Source: Mycogone perniciosa (taxonomy: Eukaryota > Ascomycota > Sordariomycetes > Hypocreales > Hypocreaceae). Taken from it: 17,296 nucleotides of DNA. Each line of letters opens with the position of its first letter. Position 1 is the first letter of the stretch. A program made the position numbers and the translations under genes. The DNA lies in NCBI GenBank assembly GCA_025331125.1, contig JAOALB010000328.1:1-17296 (forward strand), given 5' to 3'. This document shows, piece after piece, positions 1 to 9,985 of this stretch. The notes under the pieces are model-generated. The model had not been told where the DNA came from and did not search any database. It saw only the letters and a list, made by a program, of their open reading frames with translations.

Positions 1-1452
1 TCATCCCTGACCTCTCTGTCAACATAAACCCACGAACCTCGGTTTATCCCTTGAGAATCAACCCGGATCGTCACACACAAACCCAATTCTGCTGCTGCAT
101 TCCTATTATTTAGTCGGAGGACTATTGTAGAAGATAAAGCTATTGTTTATACAATGACTTCTACACTGGCCGCATATACACTAGATATTCTATAGCTATT
201 AGCTATTAGATCATTTACAATTTAATTGTTCATCCATTATTAGCCCAATTAGAATCTCAGTCGTTTCCTCATTGCCGCGTTATGTGCAGCTTCCTAGAAG
301 CCACACATAAATGAGGTTCAGTATAACCTTGTTATTTTAACATATATTATTATTTTATTTATAATAAAAATATAAAAATAAAAAGTAAAATCTTTAAATT
401 ATAAAAGGAAATATTATAATAAGTATAGTTATAGTATTATATATAGGGAAGATGGATACTAATAAATAGATAATATACTAGAAACTAGTGGGTAAATATA
501 GCGGCAATAGTTTACTGGTCTCTAAAGTTCTATTCCTTCAGGGACCACAATTGCTTCTTATATATACATTCCAGCCCATGTAACATCAAGTGTCACGGTA
601 CCAATTATGACACGAAGTCAGCGCCTGGTCACGTGAGCCCGGTCACGTGCCCATGCCCCAACGCGTATTCCAGTAGCTATAGCTTTCTGTAGAGCCCTAA
701 AGCTTTCTTGCTCCTAACGGCACAACAACAATATTTGCCCTGACCTGCCTTTCTGTGCCGTAACATCAACAGAGCTCTAGAGCTTCCAGTCTCCTGACAT
801 AAAATCACTTATCTATATATATGGTATAGAGTTTTACATTTTGCTGTATTTTGGTCTTATAGAAAGTTTATACAATTGGTTTACTGAACAGATACAAATT
901 ATAAAACAAATAAACAACATAAATATAAAAGCTATAAAAAAACTTGATATTAAGTATATTTATAGCTATTAATTATAGATTAACACTATAAACGTTTATT
1001 TAATGAAATTAAAATAATTATATTTTTGCTAATTTTAAATAAAATAATGCAAGCTGTTGTTTAAACCTATTAACTAATTAATTATAATTATCTAAATCTA
1101 GGGGATCTAGCTGTCATGATATCGTTATTGGCTTATGGATCCGGCTACCGCCGCAAGCTAGTTAGGAATCAAGGAATGTGCTGTGATGTGAAACTATCCG
1201 TTACTGAGGTTGATATACAATATATAAGAATCCAAAGCGCTATCAATGAACTCCCGCGCCATGAGGCAATTTTGCTCCAAATCTCAACTTCAAACAACCA
1301 TGCGATCTTTCTCTTAGCGGCGGGCGACATTTAGAAGTATTCTCAAATCCTACCCTGCTGCCATCGAGCTCTCCACGGCGTCCTGTCCAGCAAGAAACAC
1401 CGCGTCGACTTTGCCCTGGATTAAAAAGCATCAGCAGAGAGGATTTATACAA
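1..1452. other. AT-rich gene-free block, RIP-like
   Basis: No supported gene lies here. From about 300 to 460 and again from about 780 to 1110 the sequence is almost entirely A and T and rich in TpA, as expected of old repeat DNA altered by repeat-induced point mutation in ascomycetes. The middle (about 480-780) is less AT-rich and contains a doubled GGTCACGTG at 627-635 and 641-649 and an ACGCGT at 661-666. A 72-codon frame from an ATG at 1116 resembles nothing I recognise and is not called. I cannot identify a transposon family, terminal repeats or a target-site duplication. Confidence 0.6.
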
Positions 1453-2274
1453 TTAAACAAGTCTGGCGATGAAGTTCGCAGCAGCTTCGGCATCCGTTGC
1501 ATAGGTAAGGTGCGGTAACAAGATGATGCTGCCCCCCTTGCAAATGTTGTCGCCAGCATTGCAGAAGACTCTGGTCTTGGATGGGCTGATGTTGTTGAAG
1601 GGGCGGTTGGCATAAGGATCGCCAAAGGTGACAATGGCGCTGACCTTGGACATGGTGGCGGCATCAAGGTTGGAGGCTGCGTGGTGAACGACCATGCCGC
1701 CCTGAGAGTAACCACTGAGAACAAGCTTGGTGTTCGGACACCTTTGAAGGGTAGTCCTAACCCTTGCAGCCCTTTTCATCGGGCGTTAGTATGTAATGGT
1801 TTCTTGAAAAGATTCTGGATATTGCTTTGGAGAAACTTACAGGTTGACGCCATTTTGTGCTGATCCCGTCAAGAAGCCATCCACAGAAGCCGGATAGTCA
1901 AAACCCTGAACACCCAATCTCCGGCCCCCGATCTTCCCCGCCAGAGATCTGAAGAGCCAAGGGCCTACAAGCACACCGGTGTTTCCCGGGTCACAAGTGC
2001 CACGGGCAAACAAGATGGTCACGTCGCCGCAGGCATCATTTCTAGTGTTGGGAATGCCGAAGAACGCTCCCAGGACGGCCCCTCCAGCACTGATAGTGCC
2101 GCATGCGTTCTGTACGAGGATGTTAATTGGAAAGAGAGAGGTGAGCTTGGCGAGGAATTCATTGATGGCAGGCCAGTCTCGGGGAGCGAGCTCGTGAGCT
2201 GGAGGAGCTTGAGGAGTTGGGTAGGCGAGGACTTGACCCGCCAGGAGGGTGGTGAGAAGGACGAGAGGGCGCAT
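1453..2274 (-). CDS. Secreted cutinase (two exons)
   Basis: A cutinase-family serine esterase (alpha/beta hydrolase) that hydrolyses ester bonds of cutin and related polyesters outside the cell. Exon 1 is 2274-1841 and exon 2 is 1771-1453. The 69-nt intron (1840-1772) has a GTAAGT donor, a TACTAAC branch point and an AAAAG acceptor, and splicing keeps the frame. The product is 250 residues, a usual length for fungal cutinases. Residues 1-17 form a signal peptide ending in QVLA before YPTP. The oxyanion-region motif FARGTCDPGN is in exon 1. The nucleophile is Ser167 in GYSQGG, the probable catalytic Asp is Asp219 in AGDNIC and the probable catalytic His is His232 in LPHLTY. Cys215 and Cys222 flank the Asp as in the family disulfide. 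All catalytic elements are intact. The next gene upstream is nearly 4 kb away, so its promoter region is long. The exact symbol among the several fungal cutinase paralogues cannot be assigned. Confidence 0.93.
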
Positions 2275-2393
2275 CTTGGAGGCTAAATAGCGGGAGGGGT
2301 CAAAAGGACTCAGCTAGTGAGTGATGGATGAAGGGAAAATGTTGCTCGTGGGCCTGGTAATATCCATTTCTCATGAAGGGAGTATCCGTGGAC

Positions 2394-2401
2394 TTTATAT
2401 A
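2394..2401 (-). promoter_or_regulatory. TATA-like box of the cutinase gene
   Basis: On the minus strand the sequence reads TATATAAA, 120 nt upstream of the cutinase start codon, a plausible position for a fungal TATA box. A second, weaker TATA-like stretch lies at about 2451-2459. The call rests on sequence and position only. Confidence 0.45.
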
Positions 2402-4917
2402 CTTACCTATGTCAGATAAAGTCGGTCTAGTTGGGATAATTACAAATTGGGTATATAAGGGGCCAGTGCTCTTACGTGAGGCGAAACAGAAAGTGCGGCG
2501 TTCTCTTTCTGGGATGAAATGACTCACTCTGCAAAACATATCTAACCTCTTTCCCCACGATCTTTGCCTCGACCATGCAGCAGATCTGTTACCCCAGCTC
2601 AGGCTCTGTCCACAATGAGGGCCACACCACCTCGCGGGCATCCCATGGTGCAAGGAGAAATACCCAGATCGGGATTGGGGCGTTAATTCGCTCCAGGATC
2701 ATCCCGTCTCTACAACTTTCACTTCTCGGAACGAACGAAGCTATGCTACGTTGTGGCTTAACGTCCCGTTACTTTGTGGGCTGCCAAGTTGGACGAAGTC
2801 TGTTCTGCTTGTCTCCCCGCTTAGACGCCGCGCCGGCGCCGCCTCTCCACATTCGTGTCGGGAAGAGTGGACAGGGAGAACACGGACCTCGGAGTGGACG
2901 ATTATTCTCTGCTGTTTGGGCGAATTCCTTTTGAGCACAAAAGTATGTTTGGTGATTATTTACTACCTGGTTCTCTTTTGAAGCCGTTTTGCTAACGAAC
3001 TCTACCTCGGGATAGAGGATCGACCGGTAGGTTTCCTGAGCGACGATCCCCCTCACAGTATGCCTCGTATTGGGACTGACGCGGCGTCTTGTTTCGTCTA
3101 CTCCAACATTAGGTAGAAGATCTACCATCATCAAGACATAAATACAGCGCGGAGTGCAGTCAGTAGTCAGGCCAAGCGCCCCGTACAGCTCAGGACTCGG
3201 CTCTATGCCCCATCCGGGTTACGCTCAAGGGATGTTTTCTGCATCTCTTCTGCCATCAGTCTTGACCCCTCATCTCGAGCCCCCAATTCTCAAATGATCT
3301 CGGCTTCACAAGCCAAAAAGTGTTGAAAGAAAAGAAGATTCCTCACCGCACCCGTTTGCCATAGACTCCTTCAGCTGTGGTGGTAGTATGGGACTAACCC
3401 AAAAGTCTGGACTCTGGGGCGCAGGGCTTGGAGTCTAGTAGTAATGCAGATTGGACAAACAAACCCTGCATTCGACAATAGCACCTGAATGGCAAATCTT
3501 GGATATAGAGTGGATAGAACTTGCGGAGGTCCAAACGGCCAAGACTCATTCACCAAGACCTATCCCAGATCTGTTAAATATAGACAGGGTTCGCATATAA
3601 ACAGAGCCCAATCCGAGCCCTTCCCTTACCCTCCCCGCAATCACCAATACATCCCACATTTTAGTCCCCCACACAATAGCACATGCAAATATGTTCTGTC
3701 CTCTTGTCTTGGGCTGAGGATTTCACTTAAACAGCGCAGCTCGTTTGGATGCCAAGCTGTCAGATGCTGACATTTTCTCGCTAATTTTCGTCTCACTTGA
3801 CCAGAACGGACGAGGACCAAGACGGAGGAAATATTTCCCACGACTGGACAAGGAGGGCTTTACAAAATGTGTTTCTTCCCCCACAGTTCGTGAGTTGAGT
3901 TCTCAGCACCCCGGATTTTATCCCACTTTAGGAAAGTCTGATGACATGTGGGGAGACAATACGGACACAACTCAAGGTGCTTACTATTATCTATGTACTA
4001 CTAGTGCTAGAAAATATCCAGAAACCCCACAAGTCGAAGTGATCCACGACTTGGTTTCGCGGATTGGTGGGCTTTGTGGACAGAATTTATGGGACTGTGA
4101 GCATATACAAGCCAAGATCGGGAGAAGTGAACGCAATGCAGTCAGCATTTTACGTCTCTCATCGCATTGGCCCAGCTCCTAAGGCCAAGATCTTCCGCAA
4201 AGCATCTTTATTCTCTTGCTTTCGTAGCCAAGAAATACAGGTAAATCGCTCATACAAGAGTCATCACAATTCAATCTCTTCAGTGATCCATATGGACGGG
4301 CAAGCTGCGCTTCCAACCATTTTGCTCAATAGCTCATCCCCCAGCGATAAATGGGGTTCCAATTGATAGGGAATATGGTTCCGAGCGCCAGGGATAGAAG
4401 CTTCCATATTCTTCCTCTCATTCTGTGGAATTTTCTCGACTCGTTATTATTCAGTACTCCTTGCGATTGAAGATGTTTCTCATCTTCGCACCCGACCTCG
4501 CAATAATCTCCATCGCCACCATTCCTACCTTGCCACCTCACCCTGTATGCCCCGTGGTAAATAATGCGTAACTTCTCGTCTTGCAAACTGATGCTTTGCA
4601 TCATCATCAATTCTTCAACAGCTGAGTGAAATAAATTACCACGGCTCATGAGCCTTATAGATCGCCTCTTCAACACACTCTCACCGGAGGCCGGAGGTAT
4701 GTGTAATGCGCCTTGCAGAGTTTCGTCAGGTAGCTAGGCGGAATATGACGACGATTCCGATCAGACATCTTCAGAGCATGATTTGTGAGTATGGAGGCCA
4801 GCTCGGCTTCAAGGAAGTTTGCAAGTCTGAGTTGGGACCATCCGACTGAAAAAGTGGAAACTCCCTTGTACTTCATAGTGCGCTTTGCAGTTTTTGACAT
4901 AAATGCGACCAGGTAGG

Positions 4918-4927
4918 TACGAAGTAC
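4918..4927 (+). repeat. Dispersed motif TACGAAGTAC
   Basis: One copy of the dispersed 9-bp motif TACGAAGTA, followed by C. It directly follows an AGGTAGGT, which overlaps it by one base. It lies in the gene-poor stretch. Confidence 0.7.
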
Positions 4928-5046
4928 AGCTCCAAGGCTTTGGTCATGCAGTCTCAATCATTGGGAGCTCATTTCGATGGGGATGGTCGTATTGCTTGCC
5001 TAGCTGTCTTCATGCATCCCAGAGCAGTTTTATTGCTTCACCACTG

Positions 5047-5056
5047 TACGAAGTAC
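5047..5056 (+). repeat. Dispersed motif TACGAAGTAC
   Basis: Second copy of TACGAAGTA followed by C, about 130 nt from the first. A partial copy (TACGAGA) follows at about 5075. Confidence 0.7.
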
Positions 5057-5626
5057 GAATCCCATTACATCTTGTACGAGATTGCCAACAGAAAGCGGCA
5101 TCTTCAATATCTTGCGCTGTTGCAATGCTAAATGGAGGGGTGAGAGCGGGAACCCAACATTCATGGGTCTTCCCACCTAACCCAGCCACCATGGTGACGG
5201 AAATGCAACCGACAGCGCCAAGAAACGCAAAGCATTATGGAGCTTCAATAATTCCCTGCCCATTTGGCTATTTCTACGTTCCTCGCTGACAACAGGCAGT
5301 GTCTCACCAACAGCTCAACTACTCCTTTCGTCAGCTTTGCTTGGCTATACTACCCTGTAAAACTTGTTACCGCTCTAGAACGCTTGTTGAAGATTATTTC
5401 CAGCTCCACGTGTGTTCTCAAGGCGTGTTTCTACCATAACGAACAAGGGGTTGGTACGGTGGCGGCGGAGGGTGGCTGGGACATCTTCCATACATCTTTC
5501 ACTACGAGTACACTCTGTCGCCACCACGAGTACGCATCCTTGTATGGCTGAGCGGCCACAGGAAGTACAACCACCTTCTGTTTACTGGTACCTCAAAGCG
5601 AGTGCCCCTACCCTTAACGACCGGGA

Positions 5627-5650
5627 TACGAAGTACGACGTACGAAGTAG
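5627..5650 (+). repeat. Paired dispersed motif TACGAAGTA
   Basis: Two exact copies of TACGAAGTA lie in direct orientation, starting at 5627 and 5641, 14 bp apart. A near copy, TATGAAGTAC, follows at 5748-5757. Confidence 0.75.
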
Positions 5651-6087
5651 ACCATCACGAATTCCCTCTTCGGTTGAGCGGAAAACGTTCTCGAATGACA
5701 ACTGACAGATTCGGTTATTGTCACAAACTCATAAAACCAAGCTAGCATATGAAGTACACACACACTCAAAATTAAGCATAAACCAATTCGTGCATCCAGA
5801 GTCACCCTCTGTCATCACACCTTTTTTCTCCTACATGAAACCCATGCGTATATTGAAACATGAAGATTTCGGCTTGACGCCCATCCGTTAACAAATACCG
5901 GTATGCAGATACATCACGGTACCATCTCCAACGGATTTCAGGTAATTCCTCACAACGTGGGCGAAGCATGCAAACCCGACTAGGTGAAGACTCTGAACTG
6001 TGCAAGGGGGTATAATTAAATAATTAAGTAGTCATAAATATGGCGTAACAATATCCAAAACTTTTCATGCAATGCTCCAAATATGCA

Positions 6088-7582
6088 TCAGACTGCGTCG
6101 AAAGGCTTCTCACTTGACTTTGCGTAATTGACTGTAGACGTAGTCGACAACTCCATCGAAGACCCTCTACCTACCCACCCTACGACGAAGGGTGTCACCA
6201 GGGTGCTGCCTCTATTAATAGTTGAAGGTCCCCTTGAGCTAACAGCAGCTTTCGTACGGCTCTCTTCTGTGCCGAATAGTCTGGGGAACAGGCGCACAAG
6301 GATGATGCGCATGGTTGGTAAACAGGTGCAGACGATGCCAATGTTTACCTCAAGAGTTGACCACCAGGCCACGTTCCATTGATCCCAGGTTGGGTTGATG
6401 AGATCGGCGAAGTATATCACGGATTTTAACCGTAAGAGTGAGATAACGGTAACGCTGCACGACACAGGTTAGTCTGCATGTCGAGAATCTTTGGCATGAG
6501 GGTCCTTACAAGGTTCCTATCAAGAACATGATGGTGACACCAATCTTCTTCTTCCAATGGAGGTCGAGTTTTCGGATCTGGCTTATAGGCAATGCGATCA
6601 TCCACAAGTCCACGGCCAGACTCATTGCGGCGTTTGACCACGCAAATTCGTTCAGCCGGATACAATGTCCCTGGGGCGGGAAATCGAAATATTGAGTCCA
6701 CGAATAATCAACAGGCGTACACTGAAAGATGGCGACAATCACAAATACGACCCCAAAAACCACATTAAATATGGCGGTGCCCAAAAGGAGTCGTCGAATT
6801 GCCGTTCCGGGAAAAACGTAGAGGTAGAAGAGCGATAGACTGAGTTTAATGAGCGAGATTTCGACGAGGTAAATGACTTCCATGATGAAGAAATACATGG
6901 CGAATTCAGGTAAGTGGGTGGGTGGTATCGTCCAGACGTCTTTGCCTAGGCCATGACCGATTAAGCCGATTTGATTGACGACCATTCCTGGGATGCCGAT
7001 GGCAACGGCTCCAGCGATGACGATGTCGTCCGCTCCGACCCTTTTGCTTCTGCTGAAGCATTGCTTGAAAAGTAGACGGGCTGCGACGAAGAAAATAGTG
7101 ATGGTTCCTGTGGCGATGTTCATGGTGCTGTATCCCTCGCGGCTGTCTCTTATGGGTCGTTGACATGCGTTCTCGGTCACATTCTTGGTTACTGCAGGGA
7201 ACGGCGCAAGTCAGTCTCTTTTCAGGCATGTATGATGGATTACCCTGACGCACATAAGGATTCAGAAAGCTTGCAAGATGCCCGGACGCATTTTGTAGCA
7301 GCATCTTCGAAGTCTTTGCTTCCGCATAAACATGCCACGTCAGTGATGTTACAAGATGATGTTTTGACGAGCGAGAGCAAGCAGTTTATCTGGAGGACAC
7401 AAGTCAGTAGTGTTCCTATAAGAACATCAAGCGCACACTCGATGTGTACATACTGAGCAGGTAGGTAATTCTGTTACCAACTGGCTGAATGAATCTGGCA
7501 ATGCGGCTGATGCTGGTCCATGTTGCTGGCCATATGCCAACGGGACCGCCAAAAGGACCCCGAGCCACCGACTTAATCTCAT
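6088..7582 (-). CDS. CFEM-domain Pth11-like G-protein-coupled receptor (four exons)
   Basis: Exons are 7582-7454, 7389-7254, 7191-6510 and 6454-6088. Introns are 64, 62 and 55 nt with donors GTATGT, GTGCGT and GTAAGG, acceptors ending in CAG, and CTGAC/CTAAC branch points. All junctions keep the frame and the product is 437 residues. Residues 1-18 are a signal peptide. Residues 28-98 form a CFEM domain with Cys at 42, 46, 56, 63, 65, 77, 82 and 98, including the DVACLC core. A fungal rhodopsin-like seven-helix domain follows (about 111-373), with helices near 111-130, 143-165, 187-215, 222-245, 268-292, 305-331 and 346-370. Cys246 and Cys265 may form the extracellular disulfide. A cytosolic tail ends the protein. 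Family members such as Magnaporthe Pth11 sit in the plasma membrane and sense surface or host cues upstream of cAMP signalling. The ligand here is unknown. An in-frame ATG at 7651 is less likely because it would place 23 residues before the signal peptide. Confidence 0.9.
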
Positions 7583-7839
7583 GCTGGTAGCCGTGGGCAC
7601 TATGTATAATGGTTGTTGACTGGATAGATGAGATGATTCGATCCCCGTCAAGATGCAAATGCACGATTGTCATATTGTTCACGACAACAGAGCGATATGA
7701 TCTTGCAGCAGTCTGCTGGGGTGGATTACATGTAGGTCCGGACGAGAAGACGTGGGAGACAGAATGATATTAAGGTGCACAAGTCTCACATATGACAGCA
7801 CTCTGTACAAATCTGCAGACTCATCATCTATTACTACAA

Positions 7840-7848
7840 TACTCCGTA
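7840..7848 (-). repeat. Dispersed motif TACGGAGTA
   Basis: The plus strand reads TACTCCGTA, the complement of TACGGAGTA. It lies about 260 nt upstream of the receptor start codon. Confidence 0.65.
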
Positions 7849-8228
7849 GTATCGATGCTTTTTCCTCCTCCCCAACCAGGTACCCGCTTATCCGCCTTAA
7901 GGCAGGGAGTCGGCAAGGTTCTATGGGCCCCTGCTCGCTGACGCGGGAAACCTGTTATGGCCTGGTCAAGCTGGACCAGGAACTGAAGATTCTTGATTTG
8001 TCGTGTGCTGGTTTCTGTGGGGTTTACCGACAAGGTAATTCACTTCCGTCTCCGATGCAGATGCGCACAGACTCTGCCCTCAGAGTTGAGCGGGCATTTC
8101 CACCCTTTTGGGGTGCATGTATGGAAAAAGAAAGGTTTCTTTGAAGGGAACTCTTTGGCAGTTCTATTCTAACTACCTCGTATACTAGTGGTATTACATG
8201 CGTCTATCGCTCACTTCGTCCAGAGACA

Positions 8229-8483
8229 ATGGTCGCCGACACACGGCTCAAAGCGAACGATGTCACAATGCAGGGGTTTCTAGGCATCCTCATTTCTAGG
8301 AAGTACCTATACGATCGTTTCGATGAGAACCGTTTGTGGGAGAGCGGTTAGACGGACCAATATGAAGATGGTGATCTCCTATACGACAATCTCGAAAGAT
8401 TGAGAACGCTTCTTCATGTAGCACATATCCCATCACCGGTCTGTCAAGTAGATAGCACACTACGAAGTATGAACAGCCAATAA
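8229..8483 (+). pseudogene. Possible decayed coding fragment interrupted by one stop
   Basis: An ATG at 8229 opens 40 codons, ended by TAG at 8349-8351. The same frame then stays open for 43 further codons to TAA at 8481. The residues on both sides of the stop look protein-like: acidic and aromatic-rich, with RKYLYDRFDENRLWESG before it and YEDGDLLYDNLERLRTLLHV after it. This would fit a relic carrying a single nonsense mutation, or a small real gene. I cannot name a family. No splice sites or flanking domain support it, so chance remains possible. Confidence 0.3.
8461..8470 (+). repeat. Dispersed motif TACGAAGTAT
   Basis: Another copy of TACGAAGTA, in non-coding DNA at the end of the possible relic. 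Confidence 0.65.
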
Positions 8484-8987
8484 TACTATGACAACCAGTA
8501 GTATTGAGTATACCTCTTTGCAGGCATCTTGCGTGTCTTCAGCAGCATCTTATGCCGAGTCAACTAATGAGTATGGATGAGGTCCCCGAAGAAAGCAACG
8601 GTGCCACGCTATTCAGCCCAGCCTACTGCACCAGTCCCTGTTCCGCGAGACAGTGCAGCCAACCACAGACATCCGCCCAGTGCAGAGCTGTGGAGGTGGA
8701 AGAAACTAATGCAACAGCAGCACAATATCTGTATTTATGACAGCCAGGATTGTTGCTCCGTGTCCGAACATTAGGGCGTAGGAAACATACGTACATAGTA
8801 TAGTGCCCTTGCCATGACGGAGGTTTCAATAATTTAAAAAAGAGGCTGAGGGGGCGAGCAAACACGGCACGGCCAATATCTAGTTTGGTGCTAGTCTTTG
8901 GATCTGCTGGATCAACATCAATGACATTGAAGATCGGGAAATAAATACGAGTATTATTTTTGGTGCTTACAGCAGAATCCAAGACGC

Positions 8988-8998
8988 GTACTTCGTAC
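8988..8998 (-). repeat. Dispersed motif GTACGAAGTAC
   Basis: The plus strand reads GTACTTCGTAC, the same motif inverted and flanked symmetrically by GTAC. It overlaps an ACGCGT at 8984-8989. Confidence 0.7.
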
Positions 8999-9043
8999 TC
9001 ATCATATTAATGCTCCATCTTAACCATCTATGTAGACACGGGG

Positions 9044-9088
9044 TGCGGAGTACGGAGTACAGACGGAGACAATACGAGCATACGAGCA
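9044..9088 (+). repeat. Cluster of short tandem repeats with TACGGAGTA
   Basis: TGCGGAGTACGGAGTAC (9044-9060) contains two tandem CGGAGTA units and one full TACGGAGTA. Two tandem copies of TACGAGCA follow at 9073-9080 and 9081-9088. The units resemble each other, which suggests local slippage or conversion of one short motif. Confidence 0.6.
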
Positions 9089-9425
9089 TACGTGATCTCG
9101 CATCAATCCGACCCAGTGCGCTGGTTCGGTATTCAAGATGCCAAGCTGCAACAACCCCTTCCCACCATCGCCCCAGAAGTTCGTCACGATATTTAGGTGA
9201 TGAAGCGTAAGAGAGGTTTTGACGCGGCCGTCACTATGTTTGCACACCTCATCCAGATAGAGAGGACGTAAGCAATTGGAAGAACTTCGCCAGGTTCATA
9301 TCCACATAAAAAGGAATCGCCGACATCAAGATCAACAGTCGATCTTTGGGGCTCGATCTTCATCAGTTGCGGGTACACCACGAAAAAAAGAACAGGGGTA
9401 TGGAGTGCTTCCTCAAACACGAAGA

Positions 9426-9434
9426 TACTTCGTA
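9426..9434 (-). repeat. Dispersed motif TACGAAGTA
   Basis: The plus strand reads TACTTCGTA. It is non-coding, about 550 nt beyond the RTT109 stop codon. Confidence 0.65.
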
Positions 9435-9985
9435 TCCTCTCAAGCAATGATCATCATCGATCAATCACCAAAGGCAGAAGACAGCAAGAAGAAGAATGTT
9501 GATACGCAGCAGCCTGGGAAGAGAGCCTGTGGGTATACCGACGGAATTAATTTTGGTCAACTACATTGCTAGTACTACTGCTAGTGTTATTACGAAGCCG
9601 AAGTCGCGTAAGAAGTTAATGCTGTGCTCATGTCCATACGAGAGCCGGCTTGCTTGCAACTCTTCTCCTCACAGTCTCAGCCGCGACCAGCGTGAATAGG
9701 TCGAGTAGGAGGGAATCTGTCCAGTACATGAAAACGTCCTGTATATTGCATGCTGCTATTAGGCGACCCGTATAAGTAAGACCGATTGGAGGTCCGGCCC
9801 ACAGCCATCTGGAGGAAATGGAATCTTGCTGGCCAACAGTCGGACCGATGTCCGAACAATGAAGATTGACCCGATACCTTTCCGAAAACCGTCGGAGACC
9901 AGACAATACGTCAACGGAGGACAAGAAACTGCAGGAGAACTGGCACAATGCATCTCGAACTATTCATACCAACGACAGTGGCCAG

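Larger units (their letters stand above)
2402..6087. other. Gene-poor intergenic region between cutinase and receptor genes
   Basis: No gene is supported in this stretch of about 3.7 kb. Reading frames on both strands are short, overlap one another and show no recognisable domain. The longest with a true ATG is 2575-2934 (plus, 119 codons), in a locally GC-rich patch that includes the palindrome GCGCCGGCGC at 2830-2839. CCTCGG motifs occur at 2887-2892 and 3005-3010. Four copies of TACGAAGTA lie between 4918 and 5650. TATA-like sequences occur near 3138 and 3594 but no convincing frame follows them. The stretch could hold long-range promoter sequence, non-coding transcripts or decayed genes, and the sequence alone does not decide. 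Confidence 0.6.
7583..9985. other. Gene-poor intergenic region between receptor gene and RTT109
   Basis: No intact gene is supported. This stretch includes the receptor promoter and the sequence downstream of RTT109. It holds several TACGAAGTA/TACGGAGTA motifs, a 7-bp-arm inverted repeat (7961-7967 with 7974-7980), a tandem 8-bp repeat (TACGAGCA) at 9073-9088, and a possible coding relic at 8229-8480. The frame starting near 7752 (130 codons) uses GTG rather than ATG, contains a dispersed motif, and resembles nothing I know. Confidence 0.55.

Noticed and set aside
3745..4182. 145-codon plus-strand frame
   Set aside because: It begins at TTG, not ATG, has no recognisable motif and lacks splice-linked neighbours.
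4326..4957. Two adjacent minus-strand frames (4326-4676, 4670-4957)
   Set aside because: Neither shows a domain and no intron model joins them convincingly. The region also contains a dispersed non-coding motif.
7459..7466. AGGTAGGT repeats (also 4911-4918, 15992-15999)
   Set aside because: Only three copies occur, one inside a coding exon, and the sequence is of low complexity.
7634..7646. tRNA B-box-like sequence (GATTCGATCC)
   Set aside because: No matching A box, acceptor stem or cloverleaf is found around it.
7961..7980. Inverted repeat CCTGGTC / GACCAGG
   Set aside because: A 7-bp stem is common by chance, and no gene end or promoter lies close to it.
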